Of a DNA stretch of 64,000 nucleotides, positions 1 through 13,418 are shown piece after piece (within the stretch, counting starts at the first letter, position 1; the number at the start of each line of letters is the position of its first letter). The notes beneath the pieces were generated by a model that did not search any database, was not told the DNA's origin, and saw nothing but the letters and a program-made list of their open reading frames with translations. The position numbers were made by a program, and so were the translations under genes. The DNA lies in assembly GCA_916613615.1 (NCBI GenBank), contig OU744725.1:52633575-52697574 (forward strand), read 5' to 3'. The stretch is from Steromphala cineraria. Taxonomy: Eukaryota > Mollusca > Gastropoda > Trochida > Trochidae.

Positions 1-700
1 CTATGTATTTGAGATTTATGTTGATAAATGACCTTACGTTGTTCCGATTTTACAACCTACGAATTATATCAGATGAAAGCACGTCTGTCTCTTGTGAAAC
101 TAAAGATTTTCGTTTGTTAGTTGATCATTCATTAAAAACGCGAATAAGTGTCTGTTAAAATTGTGTGATATTCGCCTTTAAACTTGTAAAGAGCGCCCCG
201 TTATGAAAGGACTAACTAAATTACTGTTAGTAACAACTAACAGATTGCGCGACAAGAAAGGCATTTTTTCTAGGATATCGTATAGAAAATATTTTTTCTT
301 TATGTAGAGTCTAGAGTTGTTTTCCTTTATACAGTTTAACCTTTTCCATTCCTTTTATAATAAAGCTTTTTCGAATTACCAATAAAATGTATAGATATGA
401 AATCAGTAAAAAAAAGTACACTTTAAAAGTCATTTTCAAATATAGTTACATAAATTTATGTAAAACAGTCATTAATCTATCAATGAATAAATGAATAAAT
501 ATACCGTTTTAAAAGCATTGTTTCGTGAATAGGCTAGCACTTGAAAATTCAGGAACAAATTCGTGATCACTTTATTCATAAACAATATTTGCCGATAATT
601 TGTTTCCCTAAACGGCGTATGAACTGAAAAAAAGTCATTTTTCTTATATTCCCGACGTTACTTTGTTCGCCAACAAGCATACCACATTTTCGCGCCAGCA
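1..700. other. gene-free AT-rich stretch
   Basis: I see no exon, RNA gene or clear repeat here. The stretch leads up to the CRE-containing promoter-like region at about 711. Confidence 0.5.
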
Positions 701-710
701 CAAATGCTGA

Positions 711-738
711 TGACGTCATAGTTTAAACTATTACGTCA
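711..738. promoter_or_regulatory. paired CRE-like sites of a putative promoter
   Basis: A perfect palindromic CRE, TGACGTCA, lies at 711-718. A second site, TTACGTCA, lies at 731-738. Between them is the palindrome GTTTAAAC. About 120 bases downstream, an ATG sits directly before a consensus donor (ATG then GTAAGT at 856-864). CREB/ATF proteins bind such sites in animals. That they act as a promoter here is inference from position; I see no TATA box. Confidence 0.4.
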
Positions 739-855
739 CAATCTTAGTACTTTCGTCGCCATGTTTGTCGGTCGATGTAAGGGGAAATCAACGTCCTGTT
801 AGATGTTATATCGGATCACGATTCGGGTGCACTGACATCGCTCTACTATTTTGAA

Positions 856-2718
856 ATGGTAAGTATTTCCCTTGATCTATTAAACTTTCCATCATTGAGT
901 TTCAATTACACTAGACACGTCAAAATTTGAACGCATCTCGTTGACTTCAGTTCTGTTGGCCTAGGCCTAGTGCCAAGGCAACTGTAAATCTAGTACGATT
1001 ATATATTATTATAGCTCTAATATTAAACTATTATTTGAAAAATAGCATTTGTTTAATTAGTTAGTGAGTCACGATGATAAAAGAAAGTCATAGGTTCAAA
1101 ACTTCTGCTGTCATTCAACTTGTGTCCGCAACATTGTTGAACTCCGTACAGTGTTGTGGCATAGCATAACGTGCTTGATACCGTAACCGGTGTTGCACGG
1201 AGCTCGTAAAGTATTCGATCAGCTGTTTAGGTGTTCATTTGGTTCAGAGCGTTCACTGTACAGTACGTGTACAGTTTCGTTGTTGTTTTTGATTAATAAT
1301 TATCTACTCTGAGCATCAGCTTGAATGAAACAGCAGTTGAATTGTTATCATAGAGTGGCAATGAGTGCATCATAATCAGCGTTGTCCCGTATTATTTTTG
1401 TAGGAAAAAGATCATGAAAAGGGTTGTGTTTAAACCGGGTAGATTGGCAATCATCTCAGTTTAAAAGTATATAATTTTGATCAATTATTTGAATGACTCC
1501 GTCACTTGAACTATGATCACGTCATAGAAAGATATGGCTACTTACGTTTAATACGTTAGGGTTGTTGTAATAGTGTTGTTCCCAATTGCGTCATATTCAT
1601 GAACGACATCAAATATTCACATATCATACTATTTGGACATTTATACATGTACATGTAGGCCTACAGTATTGATGTAATTGGTATTCAATATTTATAATAA
1701 TAACTGAAATATCATTTGCCAAAAGTATAAATTATACGCCCGTATTTAAGAACAAGAAGGGCTCCAGCTATATCAAATTGATTTTATTTTCATTGTTAAC
1801 TTTATTAATTTTGTATCAGACTAATCATATAATTATGTTCAAATATGACGGAATGATGGCATACCACATACTTTTTTCTGAACTGTTGATGGATGAAATT
1901 CGTTTTCAATTGTTTATTTCCTCGCAAAACACAATATTACCAGTGACCAGACCATCTAATATTTTAATGCATGACAGTTTAGCATTATATCTATATGACT
2001 AAGATTGATATCAACTTACTTAAGCTTGAACCGACATGTACGATTCATTGTATAATTATAATGTGTATATATACAAATTAATTTTAAGGCAAATTCCTCA
2101 CTGACACCTTTTCACTTCCATTACAGTTATGTTTTAAGGAATCCACGAATCAAGAAGTGTTTTAAAGAAAAGTGTTAGGATATTATTGTTTATATTTGAA
2201 TATAATACATGAATATTATAAACTTTTCTCAGAGTCTGCTGATTGAGAGGGAAGAGAGAGCTGGAGACTGGCGAAGCAGAGAAGATACATGCACGTGCTT
2301 CTGGGAGTTGATCTGTCAAACTACCCTCAGGTATGTATATAGTGTATACTGTTGTAAATGCCATTCCGATGATTCGACATTCATTTCATTTTTATTTTAC
2401 CAGTTTCAAATGTTAAATAAGTTAACAATTAAACAATAAATCAGTTACAATGCACACAAAAGTCATTCAAGGCAGGATTCAAAAGAGCAGAACAAGACTT
2501 AGTTATTAGCACATATTTGATAAGGGATCGAAATATACAATTTATGTGATTGATTTTTCACTTCATTTACTTCTTTTATCTTTCTTTTGTACAGAACTTT
2601 GCTGATGGCCAACGCTGTGAAGAAACATATACAAGAATACATGATAAGACTGCTTTTCATAGAAATGTATAAAAGATTAATAAACATTTATGTAATCATT
2701 ATCTCGGTTTGTTTTTGA
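856..2718 (+). CDS. weak candidate: small three-exon gene, 74 residues
   Basis: The model joins 856-858 (ATG only), 2233-2330 and 2595-2718. Exon 1 ends exactly after ATG at a strong donor (GTAAGT). Exon 2 has an acceptor (TTTCTCAG) and a donor (GTATGT). Exon 3 has an acceptor (TTTTGTACAG). Phases agree and the joined frame stays open to TGA at 2716. The exon 2 product is charged, then Cys-rich (TCTCFWELIC); the exon 3 product is basic, then hydrophobic. I do not recognise the family. Weak points: an AATAAA at 2679-2684 lies inside the predicted coding part, and the 5' leader has short upstream ORFs, one starting with ATG at 761. Bases 859-2232 hold nothing else that I can support. Confidence 0.25.
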
Positions 2719-2880
2719 CTTGTTAATTTGTTGGTTGAATTTATACAGCTATTCCCGACGAAATACCATATTTTTTTAATGATACGATTCCGGTCTCTAT
2801 GATTCTCTGCAGTGTTATATACATTGAAAAACGTCTCTCATCATATCTATTCAGCATCATTAGAAATGGGATTAACTTTT

Positions 2881-3181
2881 TACCAACGTTGCAGCAACAT
2901 CGTATCAACGTTGTATCAATGTTAAAGCCATGTTGTATCGACGTTGATGTCGCGTTAAAAATACGTCAATAAAACGTTGTTTCAACGTTGATACAATATC
3001 GTATATACGTCGAGACAACGTTATACCAACGTTGTTGCGACGTCGTATCTATTAACGTCATTTCTACGTCGAAACAACGTCAGGTTTCGACGTCGCGGCA
3101 AATTTCAAATCCAATCAAAATTCGACGTCAATTCAACGTTGATAAACGACGTTGTTTCAACGTTGGTTCAACGTTAAAATG
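2881..3181. repeat. ACGTTG-rich degenerate repeat
   Basis: About 300 bp are dominated by the palindromic core CAACGTTG and variants such as ACGTCG, GACGTC and AACGTT, spaced irregularly every 10-25 bases. The spacing is not constant, so this is a low-order, internally palindromic repeat and not a clean tandem array. The open frame across it (2988-3248) follows from the repeat composition and is not a gene. Confidence 0.6.
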
Positions 3182-3599
3182 CCTGCTGGGACAGTTCTAT
3201 CAGCGCTGTTACAATGGCTCAAATGTCAGTGCAGAGTTTCGCGTTTAGGAGCGTAAACTATTTTTTTGAAGCCCGAAAAAGGGAGAGAGTCCTGGCCATG
3301 CGTGTTTTCTAAACGAAGTTCCGAAACAAGAGGCACGAGAAAGGTGCTACCACAAAAATGTACCCGCAACAGGCGGTGCAAGGGAAAAAGTTACCTGTGC
3401 AAAACAGTACAGGCGGAAATACATTTGTACGTGGCACAAAATTAGATAGTGAAAGTCAGTAGACACTTTGACTTTACCTTAGCGTTTAAAAAAATAATTT
3501 TTTTAACATTTAAATTTCATCATGATGGCCTGCCGTGCAGGTTCATTATGTTGTAATAAATCCGCATCCCTTGTCATTTGAGTCAAAAGTAAAATTACG

Positions 3600-5424
3600 G
3601 TATTTATCGACCCTAACGTTGACGTTGACGTTCTGCCACTCTGCACTCTCGCTTCGCGTTGAGGACTTGATCATTGTACCAGAAAGAATCTGGTCTCATC
3701 CGTACATTCTTAAATTGAACTGGAGCATGTTTATCCAAAAGACTTATCAATGTAGAGTAATACATGTCAGTCAGCACGTTTGGATCTGTTGACGTTTCAC
3801 TAAACAAGGGGGAGTTTAGAATGTCTGCTTTAAAACCCTCTTTGTCTATACTTCTTAAATTCCGATATGTAATTTGCTCAGGTTTGGGTGTAGGTTTACT
3901 CATGTTCCATTTCATGCTGACGAAACTGTGATCCGACATCTGCTAATCGATTACTTTGACATCAGTAACCAACGATATTTGTTCAGAAGTAACAACCCAA
4001 TCCAGTGTATGACCAGACTTATGGGTAGGTGCAGAGACAAGTTGAGTAAGGTTGTGCACAGTCAACAATTTCACTATCTTGTCTCTTTCTAAACAATGCT
4101 TGTTGTCAAAATGAACATTAAAATCACCCAAATATATTGTGTTAGTTTTGGTATTTGTTTCAATAAGTTCTCCAAATTCCTCTAAAAATTCAGAACGAGT
4201 AAGCTTGTTCTTCTTAGAAGGAGGTGGTCTGTAAATGCAAATTACTTTGACACTTAATTTGTATGAAGTAACCCGTACACATAAAATCTCAAAGGATTTA
4301 TATCCATCTGATATTGCGGAGCTTTTCTGAGATTCAACTTGTAGAGAATTCCTGTAGATCACTGCAATTCCACCACCATGCGAATTATCTCTGGGTTGAT
4401 GCATAAAAGACTAATTAACTGGCGTTAGTTCAGCAATGACTGCCTCATCCCCTTGAGCTTTCAACCATGTTTCAGTTAGGAATAGTATATCATAAGCCAA
4501 TCTAAATAAATTTAGATCAACAGGTTTTATATTTGGTCATACTGTTGATCTAACATTGGCCCGTAAGGCAGGTCGTCCCGGTGACCTCTGACATCAGCCT
4601 CTCGGCCAATCAGAAAACTTGCCCTAGCTCGCTGGAAGTTAAAAAACTCAGCAGCGCATCTTTTGAAATGGATGATGTTCGGAGCTTTGTCATTCGGAGC
4701 GGATTGCTTGGATGTATTAATAGATTAGATTTTTTCATTTTGAAATGATTTAGCGTATTTGCTAGTTGTCGATGACAAATGATAATTGCACGTCGCACAG
4801 ATACTAACGTGGCGAATAATAATCACAAAGTTAGAGCTTGATAAATGCCAATATCTGCGAAAATCCATATGCAAGGGGAGGTAACTCCTTTTTTATCAAA
4901 CTCGTTTATACTAATTTAATCATTGTCATCCAAATAAAGTTTAAAATAGTGATTTTTGTCAATCATAAAACTAAAAATATTTCATACAACCAAAATAAAA
5001 TCAACCTATTGATATTTTTCTTATCAGTATCGAAAACAAGATTTATTTTTCACAATGCACACTGTTATTGAGAACAGGCCATAAGCCATCATATATTTCT
5101 TCCGTTCATTCTTTGAAATAGCGACTATGAACTGTTTGTAACGTCGAATCTGATTGATCAAATCGCAAATTCCTTATTTGCATACGAAAGGTCACCTGGA
5201 CGACCTCTCACACTGATCACTGTTAGATCAACAGTATGACAATATAAAAAATCTGTTGATCTAAATTTATTTAGATTGATCATAAGCATTGTCTTGTTGG
5301 ATTCAGCAATTTCTAAGGCTTTATTTCTACTCGATTGTGAGTTCCACAGACCAACTTTCAGACAAGTAGAGACTGATTTGGCTTGAGGTTGAATAGTATC
5401 GGACGGTGGAATAGCAGCACCTAT
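3600..5424 (-). pseudogene. non-LTR retrotransposon endonuclease fragment, split by an insertion
   Basis: The minus strand reads through an apurinic-type endonuclease domain typical of CR1/Jockey-like elements. From the 5' end: VGLWNSQSSRNKALEIAE (about 5348-5295), then after the insertion LFLTETWLK, GGGIAVIYR, YRPP, the GDFNVHFDN motif and SDHS near the end. The frame is the same throughout, but it carries in-frame stops just upstream of the segment starting at 4404 and again at 3940-3942. The reverse transcriptase domain is absent; the copy stops near 3600. A 781-bp TIR element (4498-5278) separates the first part from the rest. The element is dead. Its clade is inferred from motifs only. 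Confidence 0.8.
4498..5278. mobile_element. 781-bp non-autonomous TIR element with 9-bp target duplication
   Basis: The ends are perfect inverted repeats for 26 bases, starting CAATCTAAATAAATTTAGAT. Similarity continues for about 56 bases (about 4498-4553 against 5223-5278) and resumes further in, at the AGGTCGTCC..GGTGACCT segments near 4570 and 5195. The flanks are identical 9-mers, ATCATAAGC, at 4489-4497 and 5279-5287. The insertion lies inside the endonuclease fragment, and without it plus one target copy the host frame is continuous. There is no internal coding. A 9-bp duplication is compatible with Mutator- or Merlin-like transposases, but the superfamily is not shown by the sequence. 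Confidence 0.85.
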
Positions 5425-5429
5425 CACGT

Positions 5430-6070
5430 TATTATTATTGACTTATGTCACTTAGCCCTTTGAGCATGCAATCGCATGGATAAATGCGTTATATGAATTG
5501 ACCCAAATTACATGATAGTTGCATAAGATACACTAGCAAGTGACGAATTTAAGGTACACAGCTGTTTTATTATTCATAATTTCACAACTTGAATATGTTC
5601 CTAGGTTTTGTCCAATATAAAAACTGAGATTCAAGTTGACAGCACTATGTGTTAAAATTTCTATGCAGAATTCGTGTTGAATTTGGTTCACTATAACTTT
5701 ATGACACAAACTGTTTAAAAAGCATGTGGCATAGTTTAAAAAACGACGAGGAACAACGACTCGCCATTTCATGTTCAAAATAAGAGCCCATTATACTGTT
5801 TGCACTGTTCAAACGCAATATGGACAGACCCCTATGTGATTGCTACGTCTTTAAACTTAAAATTTTAAACACAAAAATCGCTATGATGATGACGATGCTT
5901 TCAATTGAAATGACGTCATGGTAGAGCACGATCTTGATGGAGGAAGAAATGGCTACAGGGTGGCTCAACAGAGAAGTTGTTCATCCTTTGGCTGCAACCA
6001 AGTCTCTGTCGAACATTTTTGTGTGGAACCCCCTCTTATTGAGAAGTCGTTGTGAAATATAGGTTTGACC
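5430..6070. other. no gene seen
   Basis: I see no supported feature. A CRE-like TGACGTCA lies at about 5911-5918, without a recognisable transcription unit next to it. Confidence 0.45.
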
Positions 6071-6074
6071 TTAA

Positions 6075-6262
6075 AGGGGCAGTAGCACGTTTTGGGGGAA
6101 TATAAGATGATGTCAGGAAAACGAAAATAAATGGTTACCGTTGAAAGACAAGTATTTAAACTAAATGAAGCACTTTGAAAACAAATATATAATGTAAAGT
6201 TTAGCCATCCGGTTCCTTTCCTTACACGAAATTAAAGGTGTTCACACAACAATGGTCGTTTA
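6075..6262 (+). mobile_element. left half of a TTAA-type MITE (AGGGGCAGTAGCACG family)
   Basis: TTAA at 6071-6074 is followed by AGGGGCAGTAGCACG and then by the body shared with full copies at 27930, 59704 and 60322. The match stops after the segment resembling GTGTTCACACAACAATGG. The missing right half resumes at 15721. TTAA duplications are typical of piggyBac and Kolobok transposons; which of them mobilised this family is not visible. Confidence 0.75.
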
Positions 6263-9137
6263 CTCAGTTTACTCGTTTACTCAGCAATGACGACATTCTC
6301 TCCCCACAGAGGCAACTCAGTCATACCTGACACAGGAAAAAATATAGCAGTTTAATGATGTTCACTGACCAGGAAATTCCGAATTTCATGATCAGTGAAC
6401 GTCAGTATACTTGGCGTTCACAAAAATTTCCTGCCCATGAAATGCCCCGTATCCAAAGTCATTAAACTCTTGGATACTGCATGAAACTATAGGATACTGT
6501 AGGAAATTGTTATAATTCTATAATGTTTTAATAAACTGACTTCAACAAACTTATATTTGGTGGATTAAGTATTTTGTGAATGCTTAATATTGATATTAAG
6601 TTAGTTATATTGACTTCAGGAGAATATTTTGGGGAAAAACAACTTTATAATTAAACACTCACAATAAGTACACTTACAATATGTTCTTTGTCATAGATGC
6701 ACATATTAAACATTATTTTGTTCTACACTTAGAAAAAAACTGGATGCACTGCAGAAACATTGGAAACCAACATATTGTATATTTATAGTCAGATTATCTT
6801 TGAAGTTGCCACCAGCTATTAAAATCTGTATAATGCCCTTCTTATGGGGTTTCACAAACATGAATCAGTTTATAATCGTTATATATTTCAGCAAATATTA
6901 ACAAGAATGAACGTTTGAATATCATTAAGTCCTTAAATTTAACTTGTGAAGGCCACTATATTTCAGTATCAAATTTTAGAAAAATATTACCCATTGAAAA
7001 ATACAAAATCAAATTTAACTTATTTGAATATTTGTATATAAAACAAGGGTGATATGCAAGTAAGTGACTATCAAATAACAATTGTAATAATTTGTCTTTG
7101 AAATATAAGACATATTGCATTTTTATTTGTTTTACAAAAACCTTTTGATAAAAAAAACTAGTGATAGATAAGATATTTTATAATTTTAATTTATCTGTAA
7201 ATTTGATGTAATGATAACGTTCACTTCTTTTTGTCTTACTTCAGTTATCATGCTTCTACGTTTACCATGCCATTAATTGTATGATTAATTTGTTAAAAAA
7301 TGTTTAAACAAAACATACATTGTTCTTCCTTATCTTTTTGTTACATAGGGACAAAGTAATCTAATGTATTTGACATAGTAACAATCTTACAAATTTCGAT
7401 ATCAAACAATTGAAATACATGGCAACCATATATACAAATTACATATCAAATTACCAAGTTTGCCAAAAGATAGGCTGCAAAAGCATGTGAAACTTACCTT
7501 TTCCGAATATGAGTATCAATATTCCATCAAATGCACATTAATCCATCACTGATTTGATCAGATTAAGCAACACATTTTGACCTCTGTCTTCAAAGGTCAT
7601 GTCAACAATGATCAGGTCGGGTACATAGGTCAATGCAGACATTTAGCTAAAACCATCTCATTGGTTCTTTCTTAACCACTAGGATTTCAATAATCAGATA
7701 CTGCATCATATTGTTATAAGAGAGACACGTGACAAACAATAGCTTGAGTATGCCCACCTGTTAGTCTGTATACACAGCAGGTGCCAATCTGTGATATATT
7801 GTCAACTTGACAGCAGGGGCTAACGAGGGCTGATTGTTACAATAACAGTTCCCAATTAACGGCTCCCATAGATAAGCTTGATGTTGAACACTCTGACATA
7901 TGCAAAATTGAAGAAAATTAATTGTAAAAAGCATCCAGGAAAACAACCAATAAAGCTTTAAACTTTTCAGAAACCAAAAAAAACCCAAGAAAAATTACAT
8001 TTTTATACAGATAAAATAAAACCCTGAAATGCAAGTAAAATATACCTCATTACATAAAATCTGAATCTGGATTAATTAATATTGTATCATTGTGTTTATT
8101 TTCAGTTAATTATTTATCTTGTATTATGTTATTGGTGCAAATAATCCTCAATGACTACCACTGTGAATTAAAACATTGAACAATATCATTATTTGAAATG
8201 GTTTCAACATATTTTATTATTCGTGGAAATATGAAACGGACTGGCAAACAAGCCAGGGGCTTATATTAATACCGTTCCGATACAAATGTGATGTTTCAAG
8301 CAAAGGACATTCTGATGACATGAAATGCGATAATACAATCAACAATATAAATAGAAATTTCCTTTCAATGGCTTGGAAGTAAACATCTTAAACTCTTTTT
8401 TCGAATCTATTAGATTATATGGAGAGGGTGTTCTAAGTTGGACAACTTGTTCCCAATCCTATTCTTGTGAATAAAATATGTTTAAATCAAAATCATCTAT
8501 TAGAAGTGGTGATGAAGAGGTAAACAGATTTTAAAATGGTGAAGTTGCCAAGATCAGATATATCATGGTTTCCATATAAGATTGTTTTAAGCTGTACCCT
8601 TTTTGGTAGTATAATGCACCATTTCTTAAGTGAGAAAAGTTTGGGCAAACCAGTAAATAATGAGATTAGCGCCTCATGAACAGGTTGGATCGTCTGAAAT
8701 ATGCCTTTCAAATTTATTAAAATCTAGATCACTACAGCCTAAACGAAGCCTACAGTACATAATTTGACGAAATCGGCTACCGTAATTCAAATCTAAATGA
8801 GTGTACTAACTGAGAGGAATTTTTTTCAGTGAATACCTTTTGAGATTCCAAATTTGTTATGTCATTTCGCTAATCATTCCAAAGATCTATTGTACTTGGT
8901 AAAACAGACTTTGAATTTATTGGAAATAAATGTTAAGAGAATCAAATTCAACTGGCTGCACAAAAAAATGGTATGTGAGAATCAGTTGATTATTGAGTAT
9001 TAGCCTTAGATTGCTAGTTGTATATTTCAAAATCATTGTTGTCTCTGCATATTATATGTGTACAGATTTGTCCATGTTTGCGTCACTATAATTTAACTGT
9101 ATTTTGTAAGGGAGCGGCATTAATATAAGCATTATTT

Positions 9138-12100
9138 ACTTGTTTTCCAATCTGGTTTCTTTTTTGAAATAATATATGTTTAACTATACAGCTAACTCTG
9201 TTGGATAAACTTGCATGTACTAAGAACGTTCTATAGCTGTAGCTAAACACATTCATCGGACGGCCATTGGTATCCTTGTGCAAAAGACAATATCTGTGAA
9301 GTAATTAATTTGCAAAATATATAACTGAGTCAATTCTTTTGGATTTCTTTACGTTTATCAAATATATCCTGCCTCAGATTGACTTTAAGCTTGATCTCAA
9401 GTGATTCATTCTCAATGAAGAATGTAATTAAAAATGATTTACTTATATGAAATAAAAAAGGATAAATGAAGAATATAAGCTATAGCACATGAAACTATCA
9501 TGTAAAATAATTTCAATTTAAATTGCGGTAGTAGATTTTCTCCAATAATACACACTCGTCTTAGACTTGAATGCAGCAATTCGTTATCGTGTTGGCGTAG
9601 GTATAGATAACTAGATAACTTTTGTAAACTCACAAATACTTGTTCTTTATGTTGTTGGCGTTCGTATAAATGTATATATATATATACATATTGTAACTTC
9701 ACCATGACATGTTCTACATCTTGTATTTTGGAACGTTATTAACATAAGTTTTTAGCTTGTTTACCAATCCAAGTCTTCTTGAAATAAATATGCTTAAAAC
9801 AGAATATAAGCAAAACAGATCAACAAACGGAATTTTATTTTTAATGACCTATCAAATATCCATGTGTAATTACCCTATTTTATTCATAGTTATAAATTCA
9901 ATTCAAATAGTAATAATAATTGCATTGTTGTTTATGAATAAAGTGACCAATCACTTGTTTTACACTTTATTCATATGTATACAACTATGCAATTATTTGA
10001 TAGTATGATCTCTTAGCATTGATTACACATTCTCCCTGACCTAACATCATGACAAAGTCTTTGTAATCATATGAGATTCACACCTTATGAATTAATACTC
10101 TTGATTAATCCGTGTCTAATATCACAGTTAATTCAATAGATGGAGATAAACTCACATTTTCTTAATTCTTAATTAATCCATATTAAGATATCACAACATC
10201 CTTATTGATACCTCAGTTACAAACAAATTATGTTTTCTTTTCTCTGTATTACAATATCTTTGATGTTAACCTGTTTTTATAGTCATAGGAGATTTCCAAG
10301 AGTGTATATTATGTTGTTTTAACCATAGTGTAGTGACAGGGGTCCAGTTGGTGCCCATTCATGACTGATTGCTTGCTGTCATTAATGACTCAGTGTCAAA
10401 CTCCTCTTCTCTCATGTGCCAAGTTGTGTTGTTAACATATCAATAATGTTCAACGCAGGACGGGTCCGTAGTCACACTGTTTGAAAGGTTTCTGCATTAA
10501 TTATTTTTATCCCTGTAAACGGTATGTTACTTTCGAATATTATGTCATGTACCTAGGACCTAGAATGCGTTCAGATGCATCTACTTTTTATTTATTGTTT
10601 TCAACTTTATCGAAGACTTTAATTTATAATGCAGAATGAACCCTTTTCCAAACAAATAATAATGTAATAATAATTTTGTTTCCCTATGACTATGCATTTA
10701 CTGTAATTTATAAGTCTCATACGAGAAGAAAAATATATTTGAACATTTATTATGTACAATTCTGTTGTGAACTGATTACATTTCAATGTTTAGTTTCTTT
10801 GACCAAGTAATTACTTTTTCTCATATTTCCTTTAATGAAGAATTCTGAAGGATGTTGTTATATCTTAACGTGAAGGTATATGAAGTATATAAAAATCTAC
10901 AGGAAAATATCTTACTATTTCAGGTACCAAGATAGGACAAAACTATTGCCTTTATTAACAAATAGCAATACTCAGTTACTACATGTATATATATTACATG
11001 TATGGAACGTTATCTGGAACAAATGTCTTACAAGCAAATACTTGTGATCTACATTTGAATCTACTTATAAGTACTGAAATACAGATTGTTGATCTCACAC
11101 AACTTCAAGTTGGCATAAGTGAATATTATTTATCTATCTATACAACGAAATTCATTGATCTATGATTTATAGAACGAAATTCATCTATAATCTACACCTT
11201 TTATTATATATCATATTATAATATATAACATTATAAATAATTGTTTTGAGTTATTCAAAGATGATTTAAGAAACTTCTCACAAACACCACAAAGACAGTT
11301 TCACTTTGATCTTTTTATGACCCTGTAATAAAAGTCTCGAGGCGTCCCGCCCAGTTCAGCAATGTATATGTGTATTGCCTACATGTATCTCGTTTACAGT
11401 TGCAGATACTAAGTTGCTGAATTGAATGTATAAGTCAAAATTATGATTTATTTTCTAATTAGATTTGCAAATTCTTATAACTTGATTTGTCGATTTATGA
11501 AGTAGGTATAACAGATTTTTTTATTCATACTATTATTATGAAATAACTATGGTAAATGATTGCCTCTGTTTATTTTACTGAAACTTTTTTGTATAATAAA
11601 CAAGTAATGATATTTTAAGCCCATTGAAGCAAATGTTATCTAGATCGACTTTCTTCTCTAGTGTATATTGTATGTATTTTAACATATATTTGGGGTAGAA
11701 AATAATGCCGTCTTTTAGCTTTTAAGGCAATACAAATTGATTTTTTCTACCTCATATAATAATTTCCAATATTTATGTTATGCCACAAAAACTTATTATA
11801 AATGGTCTAAATAGTTATAGTAATATATATAGTTAAAGGTATGATTATCTGTGACTAACTTACGTAAACACATGAATTTACACATCATTATATTTTTTTA
11901 AACTTTCGTTCTACATATTTCAAATGGCAATCCCAGTGTTGTAATAAAAAAAAATTGGAACACTAGGAATACATGATATAATATGATAATATTGCATAAA
12001 TATATTAGATACACTCTGTGACAATGATTACAAATTTTACCTTTATCTTATGTTTCAAAGACAAAATCATGCCTTTTTTAAAACAAATAGACTGTGAATG

Positions 12101-13418
12101 ATGTTTTGTTTTTCTCTGATTAAATATTTACTGTGATTTATAAGATATAAAAATTATTCTGTTGTTAAGTCATTATGTTTTACTGAGAATGTCAGTTATT
12201 CCTTCCTGAATTTACTTTCCCTTTTCTCACATATTCTTATTATAAAAAAATGATTAAAATAGCGTTATGTCTTAACTGTTAAAGATTGTATAACAGGAAC
12301 ATTCATACAATTATTTCATTTTCATAAATTGTAAGTGGAAAGGATATAGACACATTGCGATTTTAGATATGTACAGGTTTTTAACCATGCTGGAAGAAAA
12401 CACTTTAACCCAACAAGTCATTATCCCTGTATCTTTGAACTTTTTATGGCCCTGTAATAAAAGTCTAGTTAGTAAATATGTCTTCGCGCGGGTCTGCCCT
12501 TTATATGTGTATTGCCTACAGGTACCTCGTTTTCAGGTACAGAAACGTGTATTGGTAATTGTGGGATTTAATCTAATTCGTCAATTTTGAAATGCTAATA
12601 CATTTGTAAATTCATATTAACTGATATGTAAGTTTATGTGTTGTAATAACACATTCCACCATTTTGATACCAAAAAAGATAAAATTTGTACTGCCCTATA
12701 ATCAAAGTACTTAGATCAAGTCTATTTTCACTAAGAACTTAAAGTGTGATATGCAATTGTTATGTACTACTCAAAGAAGTCAAGGAACTCCCGAGTCATA
12801 AATCATAAGTCATAACATTTCTGACATTACTGATTTTAAAACTTAAAAGATTTTTGAAAATTTATTAGTTTTGGAATTTCTGTATTTTCGATCACATTTT
12901 CTTCAGGAGATTTCACTACAGGGGATATCACTTTCAAAACAATTAAGTAACCCAAGACAAGACCTCAATGTTTTGAACACGAACAATCTGACGTCCTGTA
13001 ACTTTCAATATTGACCCTGGCCTTGTTTCTGACATCAAAGCCCAAAACAAAAGCTGCATCACTCTCAAAAATTGATTCAAATATATCAGTATTATAATGT
13101 TTATTTAATAAAATACTTAGCGTTACCCATGTGGTGAAGTATATATGAGAAAATGCAAATGTTCCTTAGATTCTTTTGAGTACTTTATAATTTAAGTGGC
13201 TATCAAATAACTAAGGTATTTGATCTTGATGAAATATATTGGTGATCGGGAAAAGGTCACAGATAATAAAGTTGTGTTTTTTCATAGATACACACAATAA
13301 CATGTTGTTATTACATTATAAGGCAAACTAGAACATGCATATTTCGGCGCGGTATAATTAAACATTTTGCTTGTTTACCGATCCGGTTCCTTATTTTTGG
13401 GGAAATAAATGTTTAAAC
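9138..13418 (+). repeat. dispersed TTGTTTACCAATCC motif, three copies
   Basis: A 45-50 base motif, roughly TTGTTTACCAATCC, then GGTTCTT, then AAATAAATATGTTTAAAC, occurs near 9138-9190, 9756-9800 and 13368-13418. An inverted copy lies at about 52439-52490. The core TGTTTAC is also the forkhead-type consensus, but nothing here shows a regulatory role. Confidence 0.5.

Noticed and set aside
2988..3248. 86-residue frame
   Set aside because: It lies within the ACGTTG-rich repeat and reflects its composition.
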